NCBI GenBank assembly: GCA_025174535.1
Contig: JALBUN010000001.1
Location: 3,809,943 to 3,873,942, forward strand
Source of the DNA: Cantharellus purpuraceus
Taxonomy: Eukaryota; Basidiomycota; Agaricomycetes; Cantharellales; Hydnaceae
Direction of reading: 5' to 3'
DNA: 64,000 nucleotides
Below the pieces are notes generated by a model, which did no database searches, was not told the origin of the DNA, and saw only the letters and a list, made by a program, of their open reading frames with translations. Below, piece after piece: positions 45,122-56,240 of this stretch (within the stretch, counting starts at the first letter, position 1; every line of letters begins with the position of its first letter). Both the position numbers and the translations under genes were made by a program.

Positions 45122-45619
45122 ATGGAGACTGATCCATTACTGAAACAGCGTCTCAATCAACAGTTTTACCAAAAGCCTTTTCACAGCAATCCACACCGTC
45201 TAGCTAATTGTGCAACGTGTGACTGGTACCCCTTTGGGCAGTATCTGGACCGTTCATATGCTGAAGGTGAAGTGTTCCAGCTTTCAAAGTATCCTCATAT
45301 CAAATATGTATTTCTTGGTCTACAACCTGATAAAATAGGCTATAATGAAAGTGATCCTATTTTTGTAGCAGAATTTGCAGGTTTTCTGAATAAAACCAAC
45401 AGATTTGTAAGTGGTTCTGATCCAACCTCTGGATATGCACACATTATAACCACACATGTGAATCAGGCGTTTGTTAGACAGCCAGGCCCAGATATAAATA
45501 GGCAGAAACTATATCTTGGCCGTACAGTGCACATGATCTACATAACTAGTATTGGTATACTATTGGCTTTGCTGTGTTGGACAGTGTCCAGACATACCAA
45601 TGAAGATAAGAATTCATAA
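45122..45619 (+). CDS. Unrecognised protein with C-terminal membrane helix (transposon cargo)
   Basis: 165 residues. Soluble part has CATCDWYPFG near residue 33 and a well-folded composition (YPHIKYVFLGLQPDKIGY). Residues about 133-157 (TVHMIYITSIGILLALLCW) form a single transmembrane segment, so a tail-anchored protein is possible. No family recognised. Ends 80 bp before the right terminal repeat. Confidence 0.55.
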   Translation: METDPLLKQRLNQQFYQKPFHSNPHRLANCATCDWYPFGQYLDRSYAEGEVFQLSKYPHIKYVFLGLQPDKIGYNESDPIFVAEFAGFLNKTNRFVSGSDPTSGYAHIITTHVNQAFVRQPGPDINRQKLYLGRTVHMIYITSIGILLALLCWTVSRHTNEDKNS

Positions 45620-45698
45620 TGGCATGTCTAAATCTATGGAGAAAGAAGCTTGTTGATGATATAAGGTGATGATTTTTGTTTTTAAAATGACCTCCCTA

Positions 45699-46264
45699 GA
45701 CGCTTGTTCGGAATCATGTCAGTATACAATATTCTGATGTATATGAGATATACATCAGAATTTCAATGATACATAAAGCCAGGGAGTTACAATTTGGATA
45801 TCTTAAAAGATTTCGGATGTGTGAAATTTTCATAAATATAAACATATATTCTATATTTTAATAAACTTTTAAAGATAAGACATTTGGTTGAGATGAACAT
45901 AATCATTTACATGTACATAATAGGAATGTATATATGAATATAATTGGTATTATATAGGGTATTTAGATATACAAATACCAGGTGGGGATTAAAGATAGTT
46001 CAAATTATGTTACAAGTATTGTATAAGAAAGAATCAATGATATTTGGATGTTCCTTCAAGAGAGTTGCCACCACTAAATCAGGAAAAAAAGAATTATTTT
46101 TGAGAATTATGCCAAAATATCAAAATATGTTTTAATCTAGTATATTGTGTAAAATTTGAGAATCATGTTGAAATATGAAAATAAGTTTGAATTGAAGTGT
46201 ATTGTATAAAATTTGAGGAAAATAGGTTGTACATACGTATTTGTTGTATTTCTGAATAAGCGTC
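45699..46264 (+). repeat. Right terminal direct repeat of the DNA transposon
   Basis: 566 bp, same orientation as the left copy. Hairpin at 45732-45760. TA sits on both sides of this copy, TAT on the outer side. Confidence 0.93.
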
Positions 46265-48123
46265 TATGTTCTTTGGGGGAGCGATTCTCCTAATTATACG
46301 CTCCAGTGATTGAAGTGCAGAAGATGTCACCAAGAGTTGGTGAGAACTTTTGACCACTGGTCAATAATTCCCAGTGGCTGGGATTCTGGAACATAGTCCA
46401 GAGGTTCTTCTTAAACACAGAAGAACCCTTCTTGGGAGTGGCCTTTTGCAGCCACATCCATATGTCCACATTGGACAAGTTCATGGTGCCATCCAACTCC
46501 TGTTGGATGGCCAGGGGACCCCATTAGGGTTTACTTGCCACCTCTGTATGAGGGTAAGTGTGTCTACCGGTGTAGTTGATAGAGTGATGATAAGACTCAC
46601 ATTATCAGCATGAGCCAGCAGAGTCATTCTCTTGATGACTCTGCGCATTGGTACAGTGTCAGGGTTCATATGACTCAGTTTCTATTTTGAGTACCTTTCT
46701 TATCACCCCTATCAGCACAGCCTGTTAGGGTGCACTCTCCTATCTCTCCCTATTGTTCCCCTATCTTGGTTCCCCTATTGTTCCCCTATCTTGGTTCCCC
46801 TATTCCTTGCATCGTCTAGTATAAAGACCTTGCCTGGTGCAGCATGGTTTCCTCAGCTTGATCTCTGAGGATATCTGCTGTACCAGCTGGCATTATCTCT
46901 TATCGGCTCTCACTTATTGAGTATCTTGTTGTTGTGGCCTCATCATTCAGCATAGCCCTCACATACAGTCCATTTTGCAATCAGCGTGGCCAATGCCTTT
47001 TTATGGAGTGATATGAACTCTGGAGTGTCCATATCACAGATGTTGAACCAGTCTGCCCTGATGGGGGTGAACTTGTCCAGAGGTTGTGGCAGGTGGCCAG
47101 TGACTGCTCTGGGAGGGTCAGTCACAGTCATGAACCATGGTGCCCATTTGGGGAATGATTTCCCCATATTGGCATGCTTGAGAGCATGCCTGAAATTGTC
47201 CCAGCAATTGCGATAATTTGCACATTGGGCTTCTTCCAGCATCTTCAATGCTGGATCTTTTAAGGTACAGCTGGCATCACTGTGTATTCCTTTTGAAGCT
47301 GATCAATCTCAGCTTCAATTTCAGATAGGGCAAACTCAAAGAGTTTTCCCAGTTGCTTAGCACCCTTGGGGATGCTAGCCAGGAGGAGACTATGATCATG
47401 GTTGCATCCCTCCTAAATTGGGTCAGTGTCATCCCAATCTTGACCCTCAAACCCTTGAGGGTCGACCCAAGGCAGTTTGCTCAGGGGATCATCCTCTTTG
47501 GTGAGGTTGATCATTTCCCATGACAATGAAGCCATGGGTTGTGAAGGCATAATGGCAGGCAGTGATTTGCCTGCCGTAGTACATGATAACAATGCTACTG
47601 GAGCCAAGCACACTGTTGTGAGCTTGGTTTTGAACATAGGAGGTGCTCTATCTGCAGCCTCCTTCAGTGTTTTTAACTAATCTCTGAGACGAGTTACTTC
47701 AGACTTCTCATTATCAAGAAGTCCTTCGAGTTCTTGGACCTGTGCAAACAGGTCTGAGTTATCTTTATACATTTTATTGTAGTCTTTACGATAAGGTGTC
47801 ATGACATCATCTTTGATGTCACATATAAGTTGTGGCCATGCAACTCTTAATGCTCTTTCCACTGAAGCAGTGGAAAGATATAGTCAGCCTCCATTTTGGG
47901 CCTTGATTAAGTGCGATACGTATGTGTTGCACTTGTTACATCTGTGAGAGTGATGGATGGCAGTGCCACCATGCCATCTGCCAATTTTCCAGGTCATCTC
48001 ATCTTAATGACCTCTGATCATATCTGCAGCACTTATTGCAGGTGGTACTGCTGTGGAAGTTTGTTCAACTTCCATTGGATGCTCATCTTGAGCATCCATC
48101 ATCTCTCTTCTGGGAGATGACAT
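46265..48123 (-). pseudogene. Element ORF2, left arm, N-terminal part
   Basis: Minus strand from ATG 48123 (MSSPRREMMDAQDEHPMEVE) to the transposon insertion at 46265. Broken by stops. Segments seen: QVQELEGLLDNEKSEV (coiled coil), DPQGFEGQDWDDTDPI, ALKHANMGKSFPKWAPWFM, NLSNVDIWMWLQKATPKKG. An inverted, also broken copy is at 56674-58600. A retroelement-associated protein of unknown role, placed downstream of a Gypsy pol end. Not a recognised domain family to me. Confidence 0.65.
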
Positions 48124-48465
48124 TTTGGTGGAGGGGGGGTTGTGGTGGTTCAAAGAAGCACCGTTAGCCTTTTACAGCAGAGCTTGAAAATTTTTTATTG
48201 AGAATTTTTCTGGTGACTATGTCACATGGGTGTAACACAATTAATTATCACTTACCTCTTGCATGCTACCATGAGTAGCACAATGGTAAACTGCTCCCTA
48301 TGGGAGCAGTTTTTACTGCTATTGAGCTGCCTGTTGTTATGGCAGCTCTATCCTCATCTAGGAACTACCATTAATTAAGGTAGTTCCTCTTCCTCTCATT
48401 GAACTACCATCATTGATGGTAGCTCCACTTCTCCCCCTTGAGCCCCATTAGATCTTTGGGCTCTG

Positions 48466-48743
48466 TATAAATGTGTATCTTAGTTCACACTGTTACACAG
48501 AACTCAACCAAGTATATTGGTTGGGTGATGTGCTGTACAGTGTGGTAGTTACCTAAGTTCTGCCTCCTACATGTGGACCCACACATGTACTTGGGTCCAC
48601 TAACTTACATAATAACTATACATATGCACCCTATGGGTGCATATATCTACCAAGAAGACAGCATTCCTTAATGGAATGCTGCATACATTAATTATGACTA
48701 TATAACTACATACTATAGTAAGTAAGTACCCTGGGTACTTACA
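48466..48743 (+). mobile_element. Solo LTR family C (278 bp), TSD CTCTG
   Basis: Ends ACTTACA; start is TATAAATGTG where other copies have TGTAAGTTGG, so the terminal TG has mutated. CTCTG at 48461-48465 and 48744-48748; the right arm has one copy (CAGAG at 56290-56294). Confidence 0.85.
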
Positions 48744-48799
48744 CTCTGTCTCTCTGAGAACTACCATTTATGAGGTAGTTCTCACACTCAAGTCACCCC

Positions 48800-51700
48800 T
48801 CAAAGCTCTAAATAATTGTCTAGAGCTTCTAGGTCCTTACACAACATGTAAGGTTCCTAGGTGATGTCTCCCAATGTCCATAGAACTTGAAATTCAAGTT
48901 CTTTATTGCTTATCCATTGATGAGTGATGATTTCATCAACAAGCCACTCTTGCTCATTGTTGTTTCCAAAGTCATAAAATGACTTTGCTTCCTGTTTAAG
49001 GAATCTCATCTCATTATTTGACACATACAGTCAAATGAGACTGACATGGAATGTAGGCATAATGCATCTACTAGTTGTTAAGAAAAGATATGGAGGGGTG
49101 TTGTGGGTGAGTGTAAAATGATGGTGAGGGATGGTGGCGAAGTAGATTTTTGAATAGGGGAGCAATTACTGCAAGGATGCAGATATATGCAGGGTCGATG
49201 GAAAGATATTGTTTAGTAGAGTAATGTTACCAAATATCAGAATATTTGGTTAAGAACTGGGACTTCTGCGAAATATTTGAGCAGAAATGGAAATAGCAAC
49301 ACTTCGAAAAAGTGTTTGCTTAATAGAAATGGATGTAATGATCCAAATCGTTCGTAATTTGAGATAGCAATAGTTGATGCAATATCCTAATGGGATATGC
49401 AAAAGATTTCCAATAGAATAGGTCGTTTAGGAGTTATTCCAGGAACGACAGAAAGTTGACACAAGCTGTTTGTTTGCAGCTTGGAAGGGATTAAGAGTAA
49501 TGAATCTCCTTCTTGATACTCGTACACAGTTGTAGTTAATATACAATTTGACAATCACATGATAAAAAAGCCTTTAGTAAGATTGAAACATATGATAAAA
49601 GAAATGATGTGGATACTGATAATATGTGATGTCATGGGGAAAACTTTTTACAGAGAAAGGAGTTTTTACCAGTTTGACTTGAGGTTTATGACGAATGAAA
49701 ATCATCATAATACCTCCCTTTTTGAGTAGTAGCCACCCCCGTAGAACGAAAGGATGGCTCACAAAATAAAATCGAAAAACACCTTCTCCTCATCCCTTAA
49801 TCAAAAAATTCCCAAACTTTTCACAACTTTTTCTTATCATAAAACTCCCCCTTCTTGCTCCAATAAATTGTAATATTCCTTGAATAAATTCTTGACACTA
49901 GTCAGTTCTGGTGGCAGTTCTAGTGTCATCATTGAAGCTTTATTATGGGCTTCAATTACTTTATAGGGCCTGATAAACTTGGGCACTAGTTTGTTGGTTC
50001 TACCTTAGGTAGAGTCAAGTTCTTCATTGAGAGGTAGACCTTGTCACCTCTCTGGAAGATTGAACCTTTCTGATGTTTCTTATTGGCATGAAATGTCTGA
50101 ATGACACAACTTTCTATGATTGCATTGTGCATTGCTAGCAGGTTCATTTGAGCCTGCTGTGCAAATTGTTTGACACCCTTGAACTTGGTGTCATTGTTTA
50201 TAGGCATGCCTATTCTAGGCATATACCTGTAGTTAAGCTCAAATGGAGTAAACTCCATTGTTGAGCTTATGTTGGAGTTTAGTGTGAACTCCACCATTGG
50301 ACACTTATGTGCCCAATCTTTCTGATCACTTTGTACAACTATAAGAAGTATTTGGCCAATGGAATGATTTGCTTGTTTCTTCACTCTATCTGTTTGTGAA
50401 TGGAACACTGTGGACATGAGGAGTTTCACTCCTATTATCCACTGTAGTTCACACCAAAAGATAGATGTGAATTTTGAGTCTCAATCAGACACGATTGAGT
50501 CTGGTACACTGTGAAGGTGTACAACTTCTCTAATGAATAGCCATGCTACTCCTTTGACTGTTACATGCATATCTGTAGGTATTATATGTACCTGTGATGT
50601 GAAGTGATCTATGACTACCAGTAGGTAGTCATAGTCATTTGATTTTGGTAATGGACCCATAAAGTCCATATCTATTGATTACCAGGGTCGTTCCAGTACT
50701 GACAAGCTATGAAGGAGCCCTATGGGTTTCTTCATACTGTCTTTATTCATTTGGCACTTTGTGCATGAAGTGCAGAATGATTCAACATCAGTGGCCATGC
50801 CTGGCCACCAGTACAACTGTTAAATGTAATTCATGGTCTTTAGTTGACTAAAATGGCCAACTACTTGGTGCACATAATCAATTATTATCTTGACCAGCTT
50901 CCTCCCCTTCAGGAATGCTGAGCAGGGTATACAACATCACATCTGTATATATTTTTGGTCCATATTAGACCATCACATATGCCAAATCATGCATGCTCTT
51001 TTGGTGCTTCCAGCACCTTAGAAAGGACAGTATCCTTTCTATATGCACCTCATACAATCTGCATGAGGTTGATCCCATGCTTGACATGGGATCACAATAG
51101 TGTTCCATCATCATCTGATGACATCACTCCAATGTCCTCTATTTCTTTAGAGGAATTAGAATTATTATTCAATGATTCTGTTTGAACATGGAGTGCTTCA
51201 GCTTCTAGCACTCTGTTCTCTTTTTTCTCAAGCAGTTGCCTTTGGGTAACTGCTGCTGTCCTGATCTCAATGAACTGTTCCATAGAGAGCAGTTCTCCTT
51301 CAGGGTCGAGATGTACATCTGCACTCATGTAGATGTAGTTGGGATGACTCTCTGTTGAGGAGTCATCGGCATAGTAGCATGATAGACAATCTGCTACTTT
51401 GTTCTCTACCCCATCTACATGCAGGGTAGTAAAGTTGAAATGGGATAAGAACTCCCACCATCTAATCTGTCTAGGAGACAGGTTCTTTTGAATCTTGAAA
51501 TATTTGAGACCCTTATGGTCAGTTACTAGGACAAACTTTCATCCTAGTAGCTTATCTTCCCATTTCTCAAGCACAGCTATAGTCTCATGCTTGTGGGTCT
51601 TATAGTGCTACACAGCAGCACTAAATTTCTTGAATAGGAATCTGGCAGGCCAACAGGTCTGCCAATCTTTTCCTTGTCCATAGACGGCTCCGACTCCAGT

Positions 51701-52362
51701 TTTGGAGCTGTCAGTAATAATTCAAATAGTATTGGGGTTATTAACATCAATGGACTTCAATATTGGAGCCCTACATGCTAGGAGCTTAATACTTTTGAAG
51801 CATTTCTCTAGCAATGGCATCCATAAGAATAAACAATTATTACAAGCACAACCCAATAATGGGGTAATGTATGCAGTTATATCTGGCATATAGTGTGCCA
51901 GATACTGCACTAGTCTAAGGAAATATTGGACTTTGTAGTATGACCTAGGTTGTCTCCACTCTCATATTTGCTGCATTTTATCAGTGTCTGCATGCATGCC
52001 TTGGTCATCTATTAGGTGACCAAGGCAATCCATACTTGTTGAGTATAGATTGATCTTATCCTTGCTCAATGCCATCTTGGGTATATCTGTCAGCCTGACA
52101 TGTATCTGTTTGTATGCCTCAGACATATCAAGTTTAGATTAATATGTACAGTGGGCAACATTGTATCTGATGTTGTTCTGATTGGGGTAGGGCATTATAT
52201 CCTTCACTGTATTGTCATTCTGTTTGTGCAAGTCAAACACAGTGTGGAGCTTCCCATTTTTCTTGGGAACACATAGCATTGGTACAGCCTGTCGGGCTGT
52301 AGCTGGTACCCACCACTTAGCAGTGGTGTATCGCAGAACTTTCTCTGAAAGTTCTGCTTGGC
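48800..52362 (-). pseudogene. Gypsy chromovirus pol remnant (left arm)
   Basis: Minus strand, many stops. In order: reverse transcriptase start (AVPMLCVPKKNGKLHTVFDL, 52375-52139), RT connection (MPDITAYITPLLGCACNN, 51910-51722), RNase H (VTDHKGLKYF, about 51500; DPEGELLSMEQF, 51328-51092), integrase (MDFMGPLPKSNDYDYLLVVI, 50669-50481; HSQTDRVKKQANHS, 50429-49986), GPY region, then a chromodomain (EQEWLVDEIITHQ, about 48950-48850). Split by LTR E at 49076. Upstream gag-protease is absent on this strand. An inactive relic. Confidence 0.8.
49076..49897 (+). mobile_element. Solo LTR family E (822 bp), TSD CTAGT
   Basis: Starts TGTTAAGAAAAG, ends TTCTTGACA; CTAGT at 49071-49075 and 49898-49902. 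The right arm has a single ACTAG at 55982-55986. A second copy lies reversed at 61208-62028. Confidence 0.92.
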
Positions 52363-52631
52363 TGTAAGTACCCAAGGTACTTACTTACTATAACATATAA
52401 GTACAATTAATATATGCAGCATTCCCTTAAGGAATGCTGTCCTCTTGGTAGATATATGCATCCATAGGGTGCATATGTATAGTTATTATGTAAGCCAGTG
52501 GACCCAGTACATGTGTGGGTCCACTTATAGTGGGTGGAACTTAGGTAACTACCACACTGTACAGCACATCGCCCAACCAATACACTTGGTTGAGTTCTGT
52601 GCAATGGTGTAAACTAAGGCACCTAATAACA
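52363..52631 (-). mobile_element. LTR family C, reversed (269 bp)
   Basis: Plus strand reads TGTAAGTACCC to AATAACA, i.e. the family in reverse. No target duplication (TTGGC versus CTTTT on the two sides). It lies exactly between the minus-strand pol remnant and the plus-strand gag, so it marks the turning point of the inverted structure. Confidence 0.75.
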
Positions 52632-52859
52632 CTTTTTTGAACTTCCAAAGAAAGAATCAATTGATTCTTCCTCATTATTAAAGTTTTCTAGTCAATACTA
52701 GAAAACCAGCTGTTGCTGGTGTACAGACATATACCAACCCCCTCAGTCGCTCATATAAGTGAGCAACTAGTAGACTAACTTAGTTAGCCTATAAAGATAG
52801 AAGAAAGAAAGGAGTCATCATAATGATGACTCACAGTAGAGTGAGTCATGCTGGCAGTG

Positions 52860-55359
52860 CACAGGATATCATAAATGATGAATGGCAGCATGTAGCCAGC
52901 AGCAGAAGCTCCAAGGAAGGGGAGCTAGACCTTAGAAAAGTCGCAGGGACTTCTCATAAGGAAGACTCTAGAAGAGAGTTGCCACAATCGTGAGATCACA
53001 CAATAGATCATCTGTCAAACAAGAACCCTTCATCAAGTGGTTCTTTGATTAGATAAGAAAGGAGGAGATAGTCATCCACTGTCTCCAATGTTCCTAAAGG
53101 AAAGGAATGTACTCAATATATGAGCACAAGTAGAAGTAGCAATACTTCTACTAGGGAATTGTACAGCATGGAGCAGCATGAAACCCACAGGTCAATCACA
53201 AGATTGACTGAACAACTCATGCATAATCAACATGAGATGAAGAGCATTAGTGAAGCTAGTGCTCAGGCAGCTAAGATGGCTACTGAAGCAGGGCATGCTG
53301 CCACTACTATGGGGCAGCAAATAGCAGAGCTAGGAACAATGTTAAAATTGCTCCAAGAGAACTCTGAGCAACACAAGTTGCATTGCTAAAGATTGGATTC
53401 TTGACAAGAATCTGAATCCAGAGAGTCTGGACCTCCCTGGGGTGAGAGGGTCCAATTGAATGATCGGTTAGACAGAGGAAATGAAATTCCCTCAATGGAG
53501 GGAATTAGAGACCCAGTAATCCCAGTGAGGCAAGGATTACCGATCCAGATTGAAGAGGAAACCCCTCAATCCATGACAAAGGAGCTTGATCAAGAGATCA
53601 AGCCATGGAAACAATGAGAAGTTGAGGCTTCTCATAAACATAGATTAGCTCTCAAATGGAAGGCTAAACATGCAGAGCAGGAGCTTGGCCACCTGTTTAG
53701 AGAGCAGCAGCCCCAGGAAGAGCTCAATGTGGCTGTTGATTTAAATCGACAGTCGCGACATGCGCTGAACAGTTATCAGCATATACAAGCGGTGAGCCTT
53801 TCAGGAGACACCTGCCATGAGCAACAAGATACCAAATGGGTACCTCAAGAAGACATTCCCCATAACAGGGAACAATCAGTGCCATTGACTCTAGAAGGTC
53901 AAGGCATACTGTATCAATTGGACACAATTGATCCTATCAATGGCATTACTCACATGGTGTGAGTAGCCATAGTTGATAATAGAGACACAGACCCAGAGAA
54001 GTCTGTACTTGCCAAGGTGGACATTAAAGTATCGCCTCCTGAGCAATATGCAGGAGGTGCAGATCTTGAAGAGTTTAAGATCTTTGTAGCAGGTATGCTA
54101 CAATGGCTGAAGATGAATAATCTCCTAGGGCCATCAAGTACAAAGTTTCAGCTATTGTACTTAGGCACTCGCCAGAAATAGTTCTACAGGAATGTAGAAC
54201 ACTACAACAGGGCAGTCCAAGACTGGACCCTGGAAACTGCAATCCAAGGATTGCAGCATAGATTCCTACACACCCTGACGCATCACCATGCATCAAATAA
54301 ATTTGACTCTGTAATACAGGGTCAAAGGACCATTCATGAATTAATGAATGGCCTCGATAAGTATGTGGGCCACATGATAATGCTGCCAGATGCATACACA
54401 TACAGGAAGAGGTTTATAACCACAATGTGTGAACCTCTGAGACAAGAAGTCCTCAAGAAGGGCTTCAATGCCAAGTTTAGCAGTATAGCAGTTGTACAAA
54501 ACTGCTCAAATGATAGAGGAAGTGATGCAATACCATCAACAGTATGCGACACCTGGAGAATGTGACTAATGCATCCTCCTCAACCCATAGACCAGTAGTC
54601 AATAGAACTACTGGTATGATGAATATGGGGAGTTGACCCATGCCCCAAGGATGTGTGTCAAGGTTGGAATCCCATAATGGAAGCTCCAGGTCCAATTCCA
54701 ACAATTACCTTTTCAAGGGTAATTATCAATCGAAGCCACCAGCACACACAAGTGGTGATCGATTGAACAATGTTACTAGTAATGCGTGACAGGTATGAAA
54801 ACCTTCATGCTAGAGCAACCCATTGCACTGCAATTAGCGTGCATTGGGAGCAGGAGTACCATAAATTATGGTACTCACACTACCATAAAGTTTGGTAGTT
54901 GGGACATTGAAGAATATTTCAATGTCACCAACATTGAGTATTACAGTGTAATACTTGGTACCCCATTCCTATGAAGGCTAGGAATATGCCTGGACTTCAA
55001 TGGCCCAGGCTGAATCATGATGGGAACTGAAGAAGTCCCCACCAATGAAGAGCATAATACTGATGCTCTTCATACCCCATCATGGGGTATAAACTCAATG
55101 CAAAGAAGGAGTATTGGTGTGAATAAATGATGCCAAGGGGGTAACTCTAAACACAAGCTACCCACAATGCAGTCCTTCCTAAAAGAAGGACTAGACTTGG
55201 TAAAGGACAAATAAGAGCACAAGGTGAATAGCTTCGTCTCGTGAAGGATCAAGCTTACATGGCTGGTCAGATCCCTCAGTTGAGGGATCAATAGAAAGAA
55301 AAGTACGCTGACCTATTTGGCAGCATACCCTTAGAACTTCCCCCATTTAGGGAAGTTAA
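52860..55359 (+). pseudogene. Gypsy gag-protease remnant (right arm)
   Basis: Plus strand. 53120-53389 is a helical gag start (MSTSRSSNTSTRELYSMEQH). 54251-54565 is gag core (RTIHELMNGLDKYVGHMI). 54786-54974 is retropepsin-like (MLEQPIALQLACIGSRSTIN, EYYSVILGTPFL). The DSG active-site triplet that the copy at 63105 retains is missing here. Stops separate the parts. The frame runs into the family F LTR at 55360 in REVN, just before the RT start. Confidence 0.72.
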
Positions 55360-55870
55360 TGTTATGACTATATTCATTAACACCCAGATCCCCGTCCGAT
55401 CCCCTCAGATCCCCAAGCATATGAAATCTATACTCCATTTGGAAACCGCTACGTCTCCATTTTCCTGTCCGATTGTCACTGCCGATTCCGCCCATCTGTC
55501 TCTGGTTCTGATTGATGCATCAGCATCACCATAGGAACCTGGACATCCGCCCCCATCGGACTCGGACATACTCATGTAAGGCCATCGGCCTCCGAGACCC
55601 ATCACTGGAGTAATTATTATTAGATTTCAATATGTATTTAAGTTGCCAACTGGGGACTTCATTCCCAGTTCAATATCGAATCATGCCTAGCTCCTAAGTC
55701 CGATCCTAACTCTGTAAGTTGTACTCTGTCTCCGAAATCTCGGACACCGGTATTAGTGAGGGCGCAGCACATAAGCTGAAGCCAAGTCCGCTCCGACCCC
55801 CATGACATGCTCCGACTCTGACCCAACCTCCGACCCAATCTCCGACCCCAATCGGTACTAGTGCGTAACA
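55360..55870 (+). mobile_element. Solo LTR family F (511 bp), TSD GTTAA
   Basis: Starts TGTTATGACTATATTC, ends AGTGCGTAACA; GTTAA at 55355-55359 and 55871-55875. Truncated relatives at 62742 and, reversed, at 63482. Confidence 0.92.
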
Positions 55871-56240
55871 GTTAACCACAAGATTAATCTCATGGATCCT
55901 GACAAGCAAATACATTATCACTTGTCTAAGTGTCCAGAGCACTAAGCTTTGACAGTGACACTGGAACTGCCACCAGAACTGACTAGTAGGTGCATTATGC
56001 CTACATTCCATGTCAGTCTCATTCAACTGTATGTGCTGAATGATGAGGTGAGATTCCCAAAATGGGAAGTGAAGTCATTTTATGACTTTGGAAATGATGA
56101 CAAGCAGGAGTGGCTTGTCAATGAAATCATCGCTCATCAATTGAATTTCAAGTTCTATGGACATTGGAAGACATCACCTGGGAACCTTACATGTTGTATA
56201 AGGACCTAGAAGCTGGAGACAATTATTTAGAGCTTTGAGG
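55871..56240 (+). pseudogene. Gypsy pol, RT start fused to chromodomain end by deletion
   Basis: After LTR F the frame gives INLMDPDKQIHYHLSKCPEH (RT start). At about 55940 it jumps to TVTLELPPELTS, the integrase C-terminus, followed by PTFHVSLIQLYV and a chromodomain (KQEWLVNEIIAHQ, then FKFYGHWKTSPG). RT, RNase H and integrase core are therefore deleted from this copy, leaving gag, protease and chromodomain. Confidence 0.75.

Larger units (their letters stand above)
38803..46264 (+). mobile_element. 7.46-kb DNA transposon bounded by long direct repeats, TSD TAT
   Basis: Bounded by two 565-bp direct repeats (38803-39367 and 45699-46264), each having its own inverted ends (GACGCTTGTTCGGAA / TTCTGAATAAGCGTC). 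The whole unit is flanked by TAT at 38800-38802 and 46265-46267. The inverted paralogous sequence at 58195-58220 reads through with a single TAT (ATA at 58203-58205), and the flanking bases match on both sides, which shows the unit inserted as one piece. The interior is AT-rich and codes for a DDE transposase with chromodomain plus five to six other ORFs on both strands. Three-bp A/T duplications and the DDE spacing are compatible with a PIF/Harbinger- or IS4EU-like superfamily. Confidence 0.87.
46268..49985. repeat. Left arm of a large inverted repeat
   Basis: Reverse complement matches 55925-58205, interrupted here by two solo LTRs (48466-48743 and 49076-49897). The arms are diverged, not identical. 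Left arm additionally continues beyond the transposon at 38774-38802 and 31100-31468. Confidence 0.85.

Noticed and set aside
45944..46135. 63-codon ORF conserved between terminal repeats at 9.4 and 46.0 kb
   Set aside because: The left repeat copy (one A fewer) and the 30243 copy break the frame, so similarity reflects recent DNA copying and not selection on a protein.
38803..46264. Possibility that the element is a KDZ-type transposon carrying a TET/JBP oxygenase
   Set aside because: No HxD...H oxygenase motif found in any ORF and the 3-bp A/T target duplication does not fit the longer duplications expected for that group.
38803..46264. Possibility that the 565-bp direct repeats are retroviral-type LTRs
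   Set aside because: They do not start TG and end CA, they carry inverted ends, the target duplication is 3 bp, and the interior encodes a DDE transposase with no reverse transcriptase.
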